NCBI RefSeq assembly: GCF_900114015.1
Contig: NZ_FORN01000012.1
Coordinates: forward strand, 62,001-126,000
Origin: Caulobacter sp. UNC279MFTsu5.1
GTDB lineage: Bacteria > Pseudomonadota > Alphaproteobacteria > Caulobacterales > Caulobacteraceae
Length of the DNA stretch: 64,000 nt
Reading direction: 5' to 3'
Shown: positions 18,136-26,922 of the stretch, in pieces
Position numbering within the stretch: the first letter of the stretch is position 1
Layout of the letters: every line of letters begins with the position of its first letter
The notes under the pieces: model-generated
The model's input: only the letters and a program-made list of their open reading frames with translations
Databases searched by the model: none
Told to the model about the DNA's origin: nothing
Position numbers and translations under genes: made by a program

Positions 18136-20160
18136 TTGATTAACGTCGACAGCACGGATTTCCAGACGAAGAAATTCGGACCGAGCGATCTTTGTATCAT
18201 CTCGGAGTTCGCGCAGTTTCTTAGGCCGGACGGCGTCCTGCGCGTGCCTCCGGGCCATGTCGGCCATATTCTCTATGGTCCTTATATCGAACTGGCGACG
18301 GGCTGGTATCACGCGATCCTCGACATCGATGCGGGGCCCGGTGTCGTGTTCGACGTCTATGCTGCGGGACAGGTCTTCATAGAGCGGCCGGCAGCATCCA
18401 CCGCCGTGTGGATCCACATCCGCCAGCCCGTCGAGAAACTCGAGTTCCGCTTGAGCGTGCGGGGCGGCGCCCTGACGTTCCGCGGCTTGGAACTTCGCGG
18501 CGTCGAAGCCCCGGACGCCGATCATGACCCGCAGGCCGTCGCCGTCGTGGATCTTCCAGTGTCGGCCGAGACCGTCAGAGCGCGCAAGCTGACAAAGCTC
18601 TGGAAGGCGATTCACGGTCGCTCACGCGAGGCGGTGAAGCAGCTCGTCCATGCCGTGGACGAGGCCGACCTTGCGGCCTGGAGCATGAAAACGCCTCGAG
18701 CTCGCGTCATCGAGGCGTGGAACGATGCGTCATTGACGGCGTCCGCCGCCGAGGTGGCGAACCTGGGTCTGGATATCGACGCCTTACGCGATTGCGCCAA
18801 GGACGATTTCGTTTCCGAGGCCGCTTTCGCCAGCCGCGCGGGGCAGGCCAAATTGGCGGCCGAACTGCTTCAGCATGCGGATTTCCCGGAGACGGACTTC
18901 ATCAGCCCGTTCCTCCAGAGCCTCGCCCAAGGCCACGGAGCCATCCAGTTCACGGGCCTGACCGCCGGACTGGCTTTGTGCCCATGCCCGTTTACGGGCG
19001 CTGTCCTGGTTTCGCGGCACGCCGTGCCAATCGCGTGCGACGACGCCAAGCAAAGCCACATCTTCCACTATTTCGACGGCGGCACGCCGTTCTACCTGGT
19101 GGTGGGCGGTTTTGGCGGCCGCAAGGCCTACATCTATGTGCCTGACCTCGAAGTCATCCTGCAAATCGGACAGCCGCAGTTCGACTGGGGGACCCATCAG
19201 CCCTTCATCGACCTGCTACGAATCGCCGTGACACGCGACGCCCTGGCCTATTTCGACTATCTCGCTGGGGATACGCGTAAGGCTATACTGGCGGGCACGA
19301 TCAATAATCTTGGGCACTATTTCTGGAACGATATTGCCGGCTTAGTTCGCCATGCGCGGGCCGGACTGCTCCAGGCGGTCAATCACGTGCTCACCTACAG
19401 ATTTGCCTTCCTAGGCCCTGAATTGGGCTTGGAGGAAAGCTCTGGGCTGAAGATCGCGCGTGCGCGGGACGCGCAGGACCTGTTTCAGACGACTCTAAGC
19501 AATGGTTTCTACTGCGTCCGCCCCACCGCATTGCGGATTACCGCTGAAACGGCGGCCAAGGTTCGCAATCACGCTGAAAAACGTTTCGAGCCCGAGCAGC
19601 GGGCGCGCGTGGCGGCCGCTCGGAAATCTGACTTTTTGGTATGGTTCAACCTTCGCGCCCACAACAAGGTGTGGCTGGATCAGGTGGAAGCCGCTGTGGC
19701 CCTGGCCGAGCGGGTCACCCGCGAAGGCCATACCCTCTCGCTCGTTCTTGACGGCATGGCCGATTGCGAGGCTTTGGCCGCTGAAATTCGCGGAAGGATT
19801 CCACAAGGCGTTCTGGTGGTCGACGGCTTCGACATGCCCTTTCACCAAAGCGTCTGCTGGGCCTTTGCCTGCGACGCCTACGTAGCCACCATCGGTTCCG
19901 GCCTGACGATGACGACCTGGATCGCGGGCCGTCCAGGCGTCGCACACTCCGAACGGGCGCACATGAACCAGATGGAGTTCTGGTCGGAGGTCAGGCCGGA
20001 CGTGCCCCCTCCCTTAACCGCGCCCCTTGCGGAAATCCGAGACCAAGGCGTCGGCGCCTATTGCGACTATCACATCGACCCGCCGTTCGTTGTCGAAGCA
20101 CTCTGGTCGCAATTGGCCAAGCTGGCTCGGGCAAAGCAACTCGCGAACAGCGAAACGTGA
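18136..20160 (+). CDS. orphan 674-residue protein of the glycan region
   Basis: No family is recognised over the full length. Residues 20-150 look like a beta-sandwich (HILYGPYIELATGWYHAILD, then alternating strands), a type of domain often attached to bacterial glycosyltransferases. A helical stretch near 160-250 follows. The C-terminal 200 residues include DFLVWFNLRAHNKVWLDQVE, CDAYVATIGSGLTMTTWIAG and PGVAHSERAHMNQMEFW, a layout resembling GT-B donor-binding domains. I start at TTG 18136 because GGAGG lies five bases upstream; the ATG at 18091 would add an arginine-rich stretch without a good ribosome site. Its place after the epimerase supports a role in the same polysaccharide. Function is unproven. 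Confidence 0.7.
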   Translation: MINVDSTDFQTKKFGPSDLCIISEFAQFLRPDGVLRVPPGHVGHILYGPYIELATGWYHAILDIDAGPGVVFDVYAAGQVFIERPAASTAVWIHIRQPVEKLEFRLSVRGGALTFRGLELRGVEAPDADHDPQAVAVVDLPVSAETVRARKLTKLWKAIHGRSREAVKQLVHAVDEADLAAWSMKTPRARVIEAWNDASLTASAAEVANLGLDIDALRDCAKDDFVSEAAFASRAGQAKLAAELLQHADFPETDFISPFLQSLAQGHGAIQFTGLTAGLALCPCPFTGAVLVSRHAVPIACDDAKQSHIFHYFDGGTPFYLVVGGFGGRKAYIYVPDLEVILQIGQPQFDWGTHQPFIDLLRIAVTRDALAYFDYLAGDTRKAILAGTINNLGHYFWNDIAGLVRHARAGLLQAVNHVLTYRFAFLGPELGLEESSGLKIARARDAQDLFQTTLSNGFYCVRPTALRITAETAAKVRNHAEKRFEPEQRARVAAARKSDFLVWFNLRAHNKVWLDQVEAAVALAERVTREGHTLSLVLDGMADCEALAAEIRGRIPQGVLVVDGFDMPFHQSVCWAFACDAYVATIGSGLTMTTWIAGRPGVAHSERAHMNQMEFWSEVRPDVPPPLTAPLAEIRDQGVGAYCDYHIDPPFVVEALWSQLAKLARAKQLANSET

Positions 20161-20212
20161 CTAGCACCACAAGGGTCGCCCGCGACTCGTCGTGCGCTTC
20201 AAGGCTGCTTCA

Positions 20213-21415
20213 ATGACACTCGACATCACCGCCATCCGCGCCGCTGCCGCCCGCTTGGCCGGCCAGATCGAACGGACACCGTGCCGCTACTCCCGTACCC
20301 TATCCAAGATCACGGGCGCCGAAGTCTGGGTGAAGTTCGAGAACCTGCAGTTCACCGCCGCTTACAAGGAGCGCGGCGCGCTCAACAAGCTGATGCTGCT
20401 GTCGAACTCCGAGAAGGCCAAGGGCGTCATCGCCGCCAGCGCCGGCAACCACGCCCAGGGTCTGGCCTATCACGGCGCGCGCCTCGGCGTGCCGGTGACT
20501 ATCGTCATGCCCAAGACCACGCCGTTCGTGAAGGTCCAGCACACCCGCGACTTCGGGGCCAATGTGGTGATCGAAGGCGAAACCTATGATGACGCCTCCG
20601 CCTATGCCCGCAAGCTACAGGCCGAACAGGACCTGACCTTCGTCCACCCGTTCGACGACTACGACATCATGGCCGGCCAGGGCACGATCGCCCTGGAGAT
20701 GCTGGAGGATGCGCCCGACCTGGAGGTCCTGCCGGTGCCGATCGGCGGCGGCGGGCTGATCAGCGGCGTGGCCACCGCGGCCAAGGCCGTCAAGCCGGAC
20801 ATCCACATCATCGGCTGCGAGCCGGCCATGTATCCCTCCTTCACCGCCAAGATGCGCGGCGTCGCCGCCCATTGCGGCGGCCAGACCATCGCCGAGGGCG
20901 TGGCGGTCAAACAGGTCGGCGAGTTGACCTACGGCGTCGCCCGGCCGCTGATCGACGACGTGCTGCTGCTGGAAGAGCCGCACATCGAGCAGGCCGTGGC
21001 CCTGTACTGCAATGTCGAGAAGACCATCGCCGAGGGCGCCGGCGCGGCCTCCCTGGCGGCCCTGCTGGCCTATCCCGAACGGTTCCGCGGCAAGAAGTGC
21101 GGCCTGATCCTGTGCGGGGGCAACATCGACACCCGCCTGCTGGCCTCGGTCCTGACCCGCGAGCTTGTCCGCGCCCAGCGCCTGGTGTCCCTGCGCATCG
21201 TCGGCGACGACCGCCCAGGCCTGCTGTCCACCGTGGCCAATGTCATCGGCACGATGGGCGCCAACATCATCGAGGTGAACCACAACCGCCTGGCCCTGGA
21301 CGTGCCGGCGAAGGGCGCGGAGTTCGACATCACCATCGAGACGCGCGACGCCCAGCATACCCAAGACGTCATGAACGCCCTGCGCGAGAAGGGCTACCCG
21401 CCGCGCGCGGTGTAA
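20213..21415 (+). CDS. ilvA: threonine ammonia-lyase (threonine dehydratase), PLP-dependent
   Basis: The enzyme deaminates threonine to 2-oxobutanoate, the first step to isoleucine. The 400-residue chain has the PLP lysine at K52 within AAYKERGALN, the SAGNHAQG asparagine loop, and the phosphate-binding PIGGGGLISG. The C-terminal 75 residues (LRIVGDDRPGLLSTVANVIG) form an ACT domain. One short ACT domain is typical of the catabolic/intermediate form, so the ilvA symbol is a family-level call (tdcB is the alternative). I use the ATG at 20213; a GTG seven codons earlier is less likely. It is unrelated to the glycan genes around it. Confidence 0.9.
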   Translation: MTLDITAIRAAAARLAGQIERTPCRYSRTLSKITGAEVWVKFENLQFTAAYKERGALNKLMLLSNSEKAKGVIAASAGNHAQGLAYHGARLGVPVTIVMPKTTPFVKVQHTRDFGANVVIEGETYDDASAYARKLQAEQDLTFVHPFDDYDIMAGQGTIALEMLEDAPDLEVLPVPIGGGGLISGVATAAKAVKPDIHIIGCEPAMYPSFTAKMRGVAAHCGGQTIAEGVAVKQVGELTYGVARPLIDDVLLLEEPHIEQAVALYCNVEKTIAEGAGAASLAALLAYPERFRGKKCGLILCGGNIDTRLLASVLTRELVRAQRLVSLRIVGDDRPGLLSTVANVIGTMGANIIEVNHNRLALDVPAKGAEFDITIETRDAQHTQDVMNALREKGYPPRAV

Positions 21416-21499
21416 CGCGCCGTCCTGCCGCCCGTCGGCGCTGGAACGGCGCTGGTGGGCGGCTCGGAACAATCTTCACGGGTTTGCGGTGGAGATTTC

Positions 21500-24382
21500 A
21501 TGGACATCTTCCTGGGAACAGGGCCTTATCCCGCACAACCCAAGCTGGAGTGTGGCATGCCCGAGAATGTTACTGGAACGTCTGGTCCCGATACGATCAA
21601 TACGACAGAGACCACCCAGACCGTCCAGACGTTCGGCGGCGACGACCAGGTTTGGGTGTGGGTCTCGAACGGCGACGTTCAGATGATCGACACGGGCGAG
21701 GGCGACGACTACGTCGCCATCCAACTGCCCTACAACGCCGCCCCGACCGAGATCACCCTCACCCTGGGCGGTGGGCGGGATAAGATCGAAGCCTTCCAGC
21801 TCCAGAAGCCCGTCGTCGTGACCGACTTCACGCCCGGCGCCAGCGGCGACGTCGTGGACTTCCGCTACACGCTCGACCAGTGGGTCAACGGGTGGAACGG
21901 TCACGGCAATCCCTTCCAGGCCGGCGGCTATTTCCGTCTGGTCCAGGTCGGCGCCGACACCATCCTTCAGATCGACAAGCACAACTTCGGCCAGGCCGGA
22001 ACCTGGACCGACTGGATGGTGTTCAAGAACACCGTTGCGACCAGCTTCACCGCCGAGAACTTCGGCGGCGTCGCGCCCGATGGCTCAGCGCCCCCCAACC
22101 TCGTCGTGCAGGGCTCGGCCGGCGACGACGTGCTGCACGACGGCTACGGCGACGACTGGATGTACGGCGGCGCCGGTGACGACAACCTTTCGGCCGGCAT
22201 GGGCGACGACAAGCTGGACGGCGGCGATGGGAACGACTGGCTCCAGGACGACTACGGCGGCGCCGATCGCCTTCTTGGCGGCGCTGGCGACGATATCCTG
22301 CAGGTGACGGCCAACAGCACGACGAACGGTCCCGCTGGACGCGAAGCCTATATCGACGGCGGCTCTGGCAATGATCGCCTCTATTATCAGACCCGGAACG
22401 ACACCGGCGCGACGGCCGTCGCCCTCGGCGGAGCGGGCGACGACGTGATTTCGATCCACGGGGCGGCCACAACCACGGTCGACGCCGGCGCTGGCGCGGA
22501 CCGGGTGTTCATCACCCGTTCGGGCGCCTGGACGGTCACCCTGGGCGAGGGCCGCGACGTCGTCCAGGCCTACATGCCCAAGGACACCCAGGTCACGGCG
22601 GGCACGCACATCATTCACATCACCGATTTCCAGGCCGGATCGGCGGGCGATCGGTTGGACATGCAGAGCTATGTCGACTTCACGGGCTGGAACGGCCAGA
22701 GCGACCTCGTCGCCGGCGGCTACATCTCCATCGTCCAGTCCGGCGCCGACACGGTGATCAAGCTCGCCACCAATGGCGGGACGAGCTGGAACACCACGAT
22801 CGTCCTGGACAATATCCAGCTCGCCAGCCTCAACCCGTTCAACCTCGGCGGCCTCGGGCCGAACGGAATGTATGGCGGCCTCGTGAAGTTCTTCCCGACC
22901 GGGGGCTCCTTCGCGGGCGGCGACGCCGCCGACCTGCTGACCGGCTACCTTAACAGCGTCACCTTCAGCGGCGGCGACGGCGGCGACCGACTCGAGGGCG
23001 GCGACGGGAACGACACCCTGAACGGCGATGCGGGCGACGACTTCCTGTTCGGCGGACGGTCGAGCGACTTGCTCTACGGCGGGACTGGGGCCGACAGGTT
23101 GCTGGGGGAAACCGGCGCCGACCATCTTCACGGGGGCGCCGGCGGCGACATCCTGATCGGCGGCCAGGGGAGCGACCTGCTCGAAGGCGGCGCGGGCGCC
23201 GACCTGTTCGAGGGCGCGCTGGCCGATCTGGCCGGCGACGCGATCCTCGACTTCGAGCGCGGAGACGTTCTCAAGATCACGAACGTCGACCCCGCCCATT
23301 TCAGCTTCGACCGGCACGGCGCGGTGCTCACCTTCTCGACCGGCGCCACCCTGGTCCTGGCCAACAACCCGCACGGCTCCCTGATCGCGGCGGACGGCGG
23401 GTCCGGTTCGATCCTGTTGATGCTGGCCGATTCGCCCAAGGCGCAGATCGTCGCACCGTTCAACGCCGATTTCGACGGCGATGGACGCAGCGACCTGGCC
23501 TGGCGCGAGGCGGGCGGATTATTCACGACCTGGCGTTCGGCGTTGAACCATGGCGGCCTCGCCATGACGCCCAACCAGTATGTGACCAGCACGATCGATA
23601 TCGACCAGCGCCTCGCGGCCGCCGCCGATTTCACCGGCGACGGCAAGTCGGATCTGTTGTGGCGCGACGCCGACGGCGCCTTCAGCGTCTGGATCTCGGG
23701 CGGCGTGGGCTTCCAGAGATTGTTGGCCGACGCCTCGGTGACGAACGACTGGGGCCTGGCCGCGACAGGGGATTTCAACGGCGACGGCAAGGCGGATCTG
23801 ATCTGGCGGCACGTAAGCGGCACGTTCAGCGAATGGACGTCCAAACCCACGAGCCCGGGCGACTTCACGCGGAACGTCTATGTGAACGGCGGCGTCGACG
23901 CGTCCTGGGCGCTCCAGAGCGCCGGCGATTTCAACGGCGACGGCAAGGACGATCTGATCTGGCGCAACCCCGCCGGCGTCTTCACCCTCTGGCAGTCGAC
24001 CGGGACCGGCTTCGCGGCCAACACGTTGGTCGACGATTCGGTCTCGGCCGACTGGAGCGTGGCGGCCATCGGCGACTTCAACGGCGACGGCAAGGACGAT
24101 CTGATCTGGCGCCACGAGACCGGCGTCGTCAGCGAATGGCGCTCGACCGGCCATGGCTTCGACAAGAACGTCTATGTGAACGGCGGCGTCGGCGTCGACT
24201 GGACGCTGGAAAGCACCGGCGACTTCAACGGCGACGGCAAGGCCGACCTGATGTGGCGCCACGACGGCGGCACGTTCACGGTCTGGCAATCGACCGGCGA
24301 CAGCTTCGCCGTCAACGCGCTGATCGACGGCACGGTGTCGTCGAACTGGTCGCTGGCGTCGTCGGACTATCTGCTGTCGTGA
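21500..24382 (+). CDS. secreted RTX calcium-binding protein with VCBS/FG-GAP repeats
   Basis: About 960 residues. Two clusters of glycine/aspartate RTX nonapeptides (GGAGDDNL, GGDGNDWL near 22150-22300; GGDGNDTLNG to GGAGADLFEG near 22960-23210) bind calcium after type I secretion. A module of about 150 residues occurs twice, marked by VVTDFTPGASGDVVDF and IHITDFQAGSAGDRLDM, each followed by GGYFRLVQVGADT or GGYISIVQSGADT. The C terminus holds six VCBS/FG-GAP repeats such as GDFNGDGKADLIWRH. There is no N-terminal signal peptide, as expected for type I secretion, but no exporter genes are nearby. Start ATG 21500 has GGAG six bases upstream; ATG 21557 is equally placed. Likely an adhesin or matrix protein. 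Confidence 0.85.
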   Translation: MDIFLGTGPYPAQPKLECGMPENVTGTSGPDTINTTETTQTVQTFGGDDQVWVWVSNGDVQMIDTGEGDDYVAIQLPYNAAPTEITLTLGGGRDKIEAFQLQKPVVVTDFTPGASGDVVDFRYTLDQWVNGWNGHGNPFQAGGYFRLVQVGADTILQIDKHNFGQAGTWTDWMVFKNTVATSFTAENFGGVAPDGSAPPNLVVQGSAGDDVLHDGYGDDWMYGGAGDDNLSAGMGDDKLDGGDGNDWLQDDYGGADRLLGGAGDDILQVTANSTTNGPAGREAYIDGGSGNDRLYYQTRNDTGATAVALGGAGDDVISIHGAATTTVDAGAGADRVFITRSGAWTVTLGEGRDVVQAYMPKDTQVTAGTHIIHITDFQAGSAGDRLDMQSYVDFTGWNGQSDLVAGGYISIVQSGADTVIKLATNGGTSWNTTIVLDNIQLASLNPFNLGGLGPNGMYGGLVKFFPTGGSFAGGDAADLLTGYLNSVTFSGGDGGDRLEGGDGNDTLNGDAGDDFLFGGRSSDLLYGGTGADRLLGETGADHLHGGAGGDILIGGQGSDLLEGGAGADLFEGALADLAGDAILDFERGDVLKITNVDPAHFSFDRHGAVLTFSTGATLVLANNPHGSLIAADGGSGSILLMLADSPKAQIVAPFNADFDGDGRSDLAWREAGGLFTTWRSALNHGGLAMTPNQYVTSTIDIDQRLAAAADFTGDGKSDLLWRDADGAFSVWISGGVGFQRLLADASVTNDWGLAATGDFNGDGKADLIWRHVSGTFSEWTSKPTSPGDFTRNVYVNGGVDASWALQSAGDFNGDGKDDLIWRNPAGVFTLWQSTGTGFAANTLVDDSVSADWSVAAIGDFNGDGKDDLIWRHETGVVSEWRSTGHGFDKNVYVNGGVGVDWTLESTGDFNGDGKADLMWRHDGGTFTVWQSTGDSFAVNALIDGTVSSNWSLASSDYLLS

Positions 24383-24418
24383 TCGGACTCAGGGACCGGG
24401 CTCGCCCGGCCCCTCGAC

Positions 24419-25285
24419 CTACAGCAGCCCCTTGATCATCGCCCGGGCCGCGTCGGCCAGGTCGGGGCGCTTCAGCGCCAGGGCTACGTTGGCGCGCAGC
24501 AGACCGATCTTGTCGCCGCAGTCATAGGTCTCGCCCTCGTATTCCAGGGCGTGGAAGTCCTGGCTCTCCAGCAGGGTCAGCATCGAGTCGGTCAGCTGGA
24601 TCTCGCCGCCCGCGCCCTTGCCCTGCTTTTCCAGCAGGTCGAAGATTTCCGGCTGCAGGATGTAGCGGCCCGAGATGAATAGGTTCGAGGGCTCCGTACC
24701 CTTCGGCGGCTTCTCGACCATGCCGGTCATGCGGTTCAGGCGGCCGTCCTGGCCGTCCAGGGCCACGATGCCGTACTGGTGGGCCATGCCCTCGGGCGCG
24801 GGCTCGACGACGACGATGTTGCCGCCCTTCTGGTCGTAGGCTTCGATGGCCTGGGCCAGGGCCGGCTTGCTGGCCGACATCACCATGTCGGGCAGCATCA
24901 CGGCGAACGGCTCGTCGCCGACGATGTCGCGGGCGCACCACACCGCGTGGCCCAGGCCCAGCGGGGCCATCTGCCGCACGAAGCTCATCTCGCCAGGCTT
25001 GGGCAGCTCGCCCAGCAGCTCTTCGAGCAGAGCGGTCTTGCCCTTGGCGGCCAGGGCGGCTTCCAGCTCGACCTGGTGGTCGAAATAGTCCTCGATCGCG
25101 CCCTTGTTGCGCCCCGTCACGAAGACGAAGTGCTCGATGCCCGCGGCGCGGCCTTCCTCGACGATGTACGACAGGATCGGCCTGTCGACGACGTTCAGCA
25201 GTTCCTTCGGGGTCGTCTTGGTGCCGGGCAGGACCCGGGTGCCGAAGCCCGCGACGGGAAGGACGGCTTTGCGGACGGGTTTCAT
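24419..25285 (-). CDS. galU: UTP--glucose-1-phosphate uridylyltransferase
   Basis: The 288-residue protein begins RKAVLPVAGFGTRVLPGTK, the nucleotide-binding signature of GalU, followed by KELLNVVDRPI, FVTGRNKGAIEDYFD and MLPDMVM. It makes UDP-glucose for LPS, capsule and other glycans in the cytoplasm. Length matches the bacterial family. ATG 25285 gives the usual N terminus MKPVRKAV; a GTG seven codons upstream is not needed. It is convergent with the RTX gene, which ends 37 bp away. It supplies the surrounding glycan genes. Confidence 0.95.
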   Translation of the reverse strand: MKPVRKAVLPVAGFGTRVLPGTKTTPKELLNVVDRPILSYIVEEGRAAGIEHFVFVTGRNKGAIEDYFDHQVELEAALAAKGKTALLEELLGELPKPGEMSFVRQMAPLGLGHAVWCARDIVGDEPFAVMLPDMVMSASKPALAQAIEAYDQKGGNIVVVEPAPEGMAHQYGIVALDGQDGRLNRMTGMVEKPPKGTEPSNLFISGRYILQPEIFDLLEKQGKGAGGEIQLTDSMLTLLESQDFHALEYEGETYDCGDKIGLLRANVALALKRPDLADAARAMIKGLL

Positions 25286-25467
25286 GAAGGCCTCGTGAGC
25301 GGTCACTGGTGGGGACGGTTTCTAGGGCGCGCCGCGATCCGGCGCCACCACTGTTCTGTGACCGTCCGCGTCAAACCCAGCTCAAACCCAAGACTGCTGA
25401 AAATCGCCGCGCGGCCACGCGCGAATTGGGCTAGCACGGACGAATAGTCGCCGGAGCCCGTCGCCCC

Positions 25468-26016
25468 ATGGTCCGCCCCCTCGGTTTCGCCCTCGCCCCC
25501 AAGCTCCTCCTCGCCGCCGTCCTCGGCGCGGCCCTGGCCCTGTCCGCCTGTGGCCCCAGCAAGAAGCAGCAGGAAAGCCTGGCCGCCGCCCAGACCTTCC
25601 TGGCCCAGAACGCCAAGCAGCCCGGCGTCGTCACCCTGGCCGACGGCCTGCAGTACAAGGTCGTGCGCTCGGGTCCGGCCGGCGGCGCGAAGCCGGCGCC
25701 CACCGACGAGGTCAAGGTCAATTACGAAGGCAAGCTGGTCGACGGCACGGTGTTCGACAGCTCCTACGAGCGCGGCGTGCCGGCCTCGTTCCCGTTGCAG
25801 GGCCTGGTGCCGGCCTGGAAGGAGGCCCTGGTCATGATGCGGCCGGGCGACGAGTGGACGCTCTATGTGCCGCCGGAACTGGGCTACGGCGCCGAGGACA
25901 AGGGCCCGATCCCGGGCAACAGCGTGATGATCTTCCGCATCGAGCTGATCGACGTCCTGCCCTCGAAGGCGCGAACGCCGCCAGCCAGGCCCGCCACCAA
26001 GGCGTCCGCATCGTAA
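25468..26016 (+). CDS. FKBP-type peptidyl-prolyl isomerase, lipoprotein
   Basis: The 182-residue protein has a hydrophobic signal ending in LSAC with the lipidated cysteine at 28, so it should be membrane-anchored and face the periplasm. Residues 75-170 form one FKBP domain (DEVKVNYEGKLVDGTVFDSSY, LVPAWKEALVMMRPGDEW, VPPELGYGAEDKGPIPGNS). The linker before it (KKQQESLAAAQTFLAQNAKQPGV) resembles a shortened Mip/FkpA dimerisation segment. It likely assists folding of envelope proteins. It is divergent from galU, separated by about 180 bp. Confidence 0.92.
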   Translation: MVRPLGFALAPKLLLAAVLGAALALSACGPSKKQQESLAAAQTFLAQNAKQPGVVTLADGLQYKVVRSGPAGGAKPAPTDEVKVNYEGKLVDGTVFDSSYERGVPASFPLQGLVPAWKEALVMMRPGDEWTLYVPPELGYGAEDKGPIPGNSVMIFRIELIDVLPSKARTPPARPATKASAS

Positions 26017-26046
26017 CTGTCCCTTTTTGACTTATAGGAAGAGTTG

Positions 26047-26826
26047 ATGGCCAAGATCGAAACATTGGCGCTTTTCGAACAGCGTCGTGCAGATCCGGAG
26101 AATGCTCTTGACCTTTTCGACGGCCAGTGGATCTCGAAGATCCCTGGCTATCGACATGGCCACGCCGACCTGTTCGAAGACCATCGCATTCGCTGGCTGG
26201 GGCAGCAATGCGGCGGTTTCAAGGGCAAGTCGATCCTGGAAATGGGCCCGCTCGAAGGCGCCCATACCTTCATGATGGCGCGAGACGGGGCCTCGAACAT
26301 CCTCGCCATCGAGAACAACGCCCGCGCCTATCTGAAGTGCCTCGTGGTCAAGGAAACCCTGAAATTCAACGCCGACTTTCTACTGGGCGATGGGGTGGCC
26401 TATCTCGAAGGGAATGACCATTCCTTCGATTTTCTGCTCTGTTCCGGTGTGATCTATCACATGACCGATCCGCTTCGACTGCTGAGCGCCATGGCGGCGC
26501 GGGCGCCGCGGCTGGGAATCTGGACGCACTTCTATGATGGTGAGCTGATGAACTCGGGCGGCCACCTGGCTCGGCATTTCGCGCCCGAGCCGGAGCGCGT
26601 CAGCTTTCACGGCCGGGAGTTCGATCTCTGGCCGCAATATTACGAGGAGGCCCTCGACCGGCCCGACTTCGCGGGCGGCATGGAGGAAAGCAGTCGCTGG
26701 CTGACACGAGACGGCCTGCTCTCGGCGCTCGAGATCCTGGGTTATAAGGTGACCGTGGGCGCTGAATACGCCACGCCCTCGCCAGGTCCCTCGATCACGT
26801 TGTATTGCGAGCGCGGCGACGAATAG
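26047..26826 (+). CDS. class I SAM-dependent methyltransferase
   Basis: The 259-residue protein has a Rossmann methyltransferase core: ILEMGPLEGAHTFMMAR is motif I, ILAIENN provides the acidic residue for the SAM ribose, and FDFLLCSGVIYHMTDPLRLL is the later motif. The YHMTDP stretch also occurs in methyltransferases found in glycan gene clusters. AGGAAGAG precedes the start; TTG 26044 directly before ATG 26047 is an alternative. Substrate is unknown, but the setting suggests O-methylation of sugars. Confidence 0.85.
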   Translation: MAKIETLALFEQRRADPENALDLFDGQWISKIPGYRHGHADLFEDHRIRWLGQQCGGFKGKSILEMGPLEGAHTFMMARDGASNILAIENNARAYLKCLVVKETLKFNADFLLGDGVAYLEGNDHSFDFLLCSGVIYHMTDPLRLLSAMAARAPRLGIWTHFYDGELMNSGGHLARHFAPEPERVSFHGREFDLWPQYYEEALDRPDFAGGMEESSRWLTRDGLLSALEILGYKVTVGAEYATPSPGPSITLYCERGDE

Positions 26827-26922
26827 GACGGGCGAGCCTCCCATATCGAGCCGTCGGCGGTCTCCATCGCAGGCTCGCCGATCGCGGTAGGCGAACCGTC
26901 AATGCCGCGCTAAGCTGGCGCC

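Noticed and set aside
22085..23374. Minus-strand frame opposite the RTX gene
   Set aside because: RTX repeats are only meaningful on the plus strand; the antisense product is valine/alanine-rich filler.
23620..24260. Regular DNA repeats inside the RTX gene, considered as CRISPR-like
   Set aside because: They encode in-frame VCBS protein repeats of unequal spacing, without spacers or cas genes.
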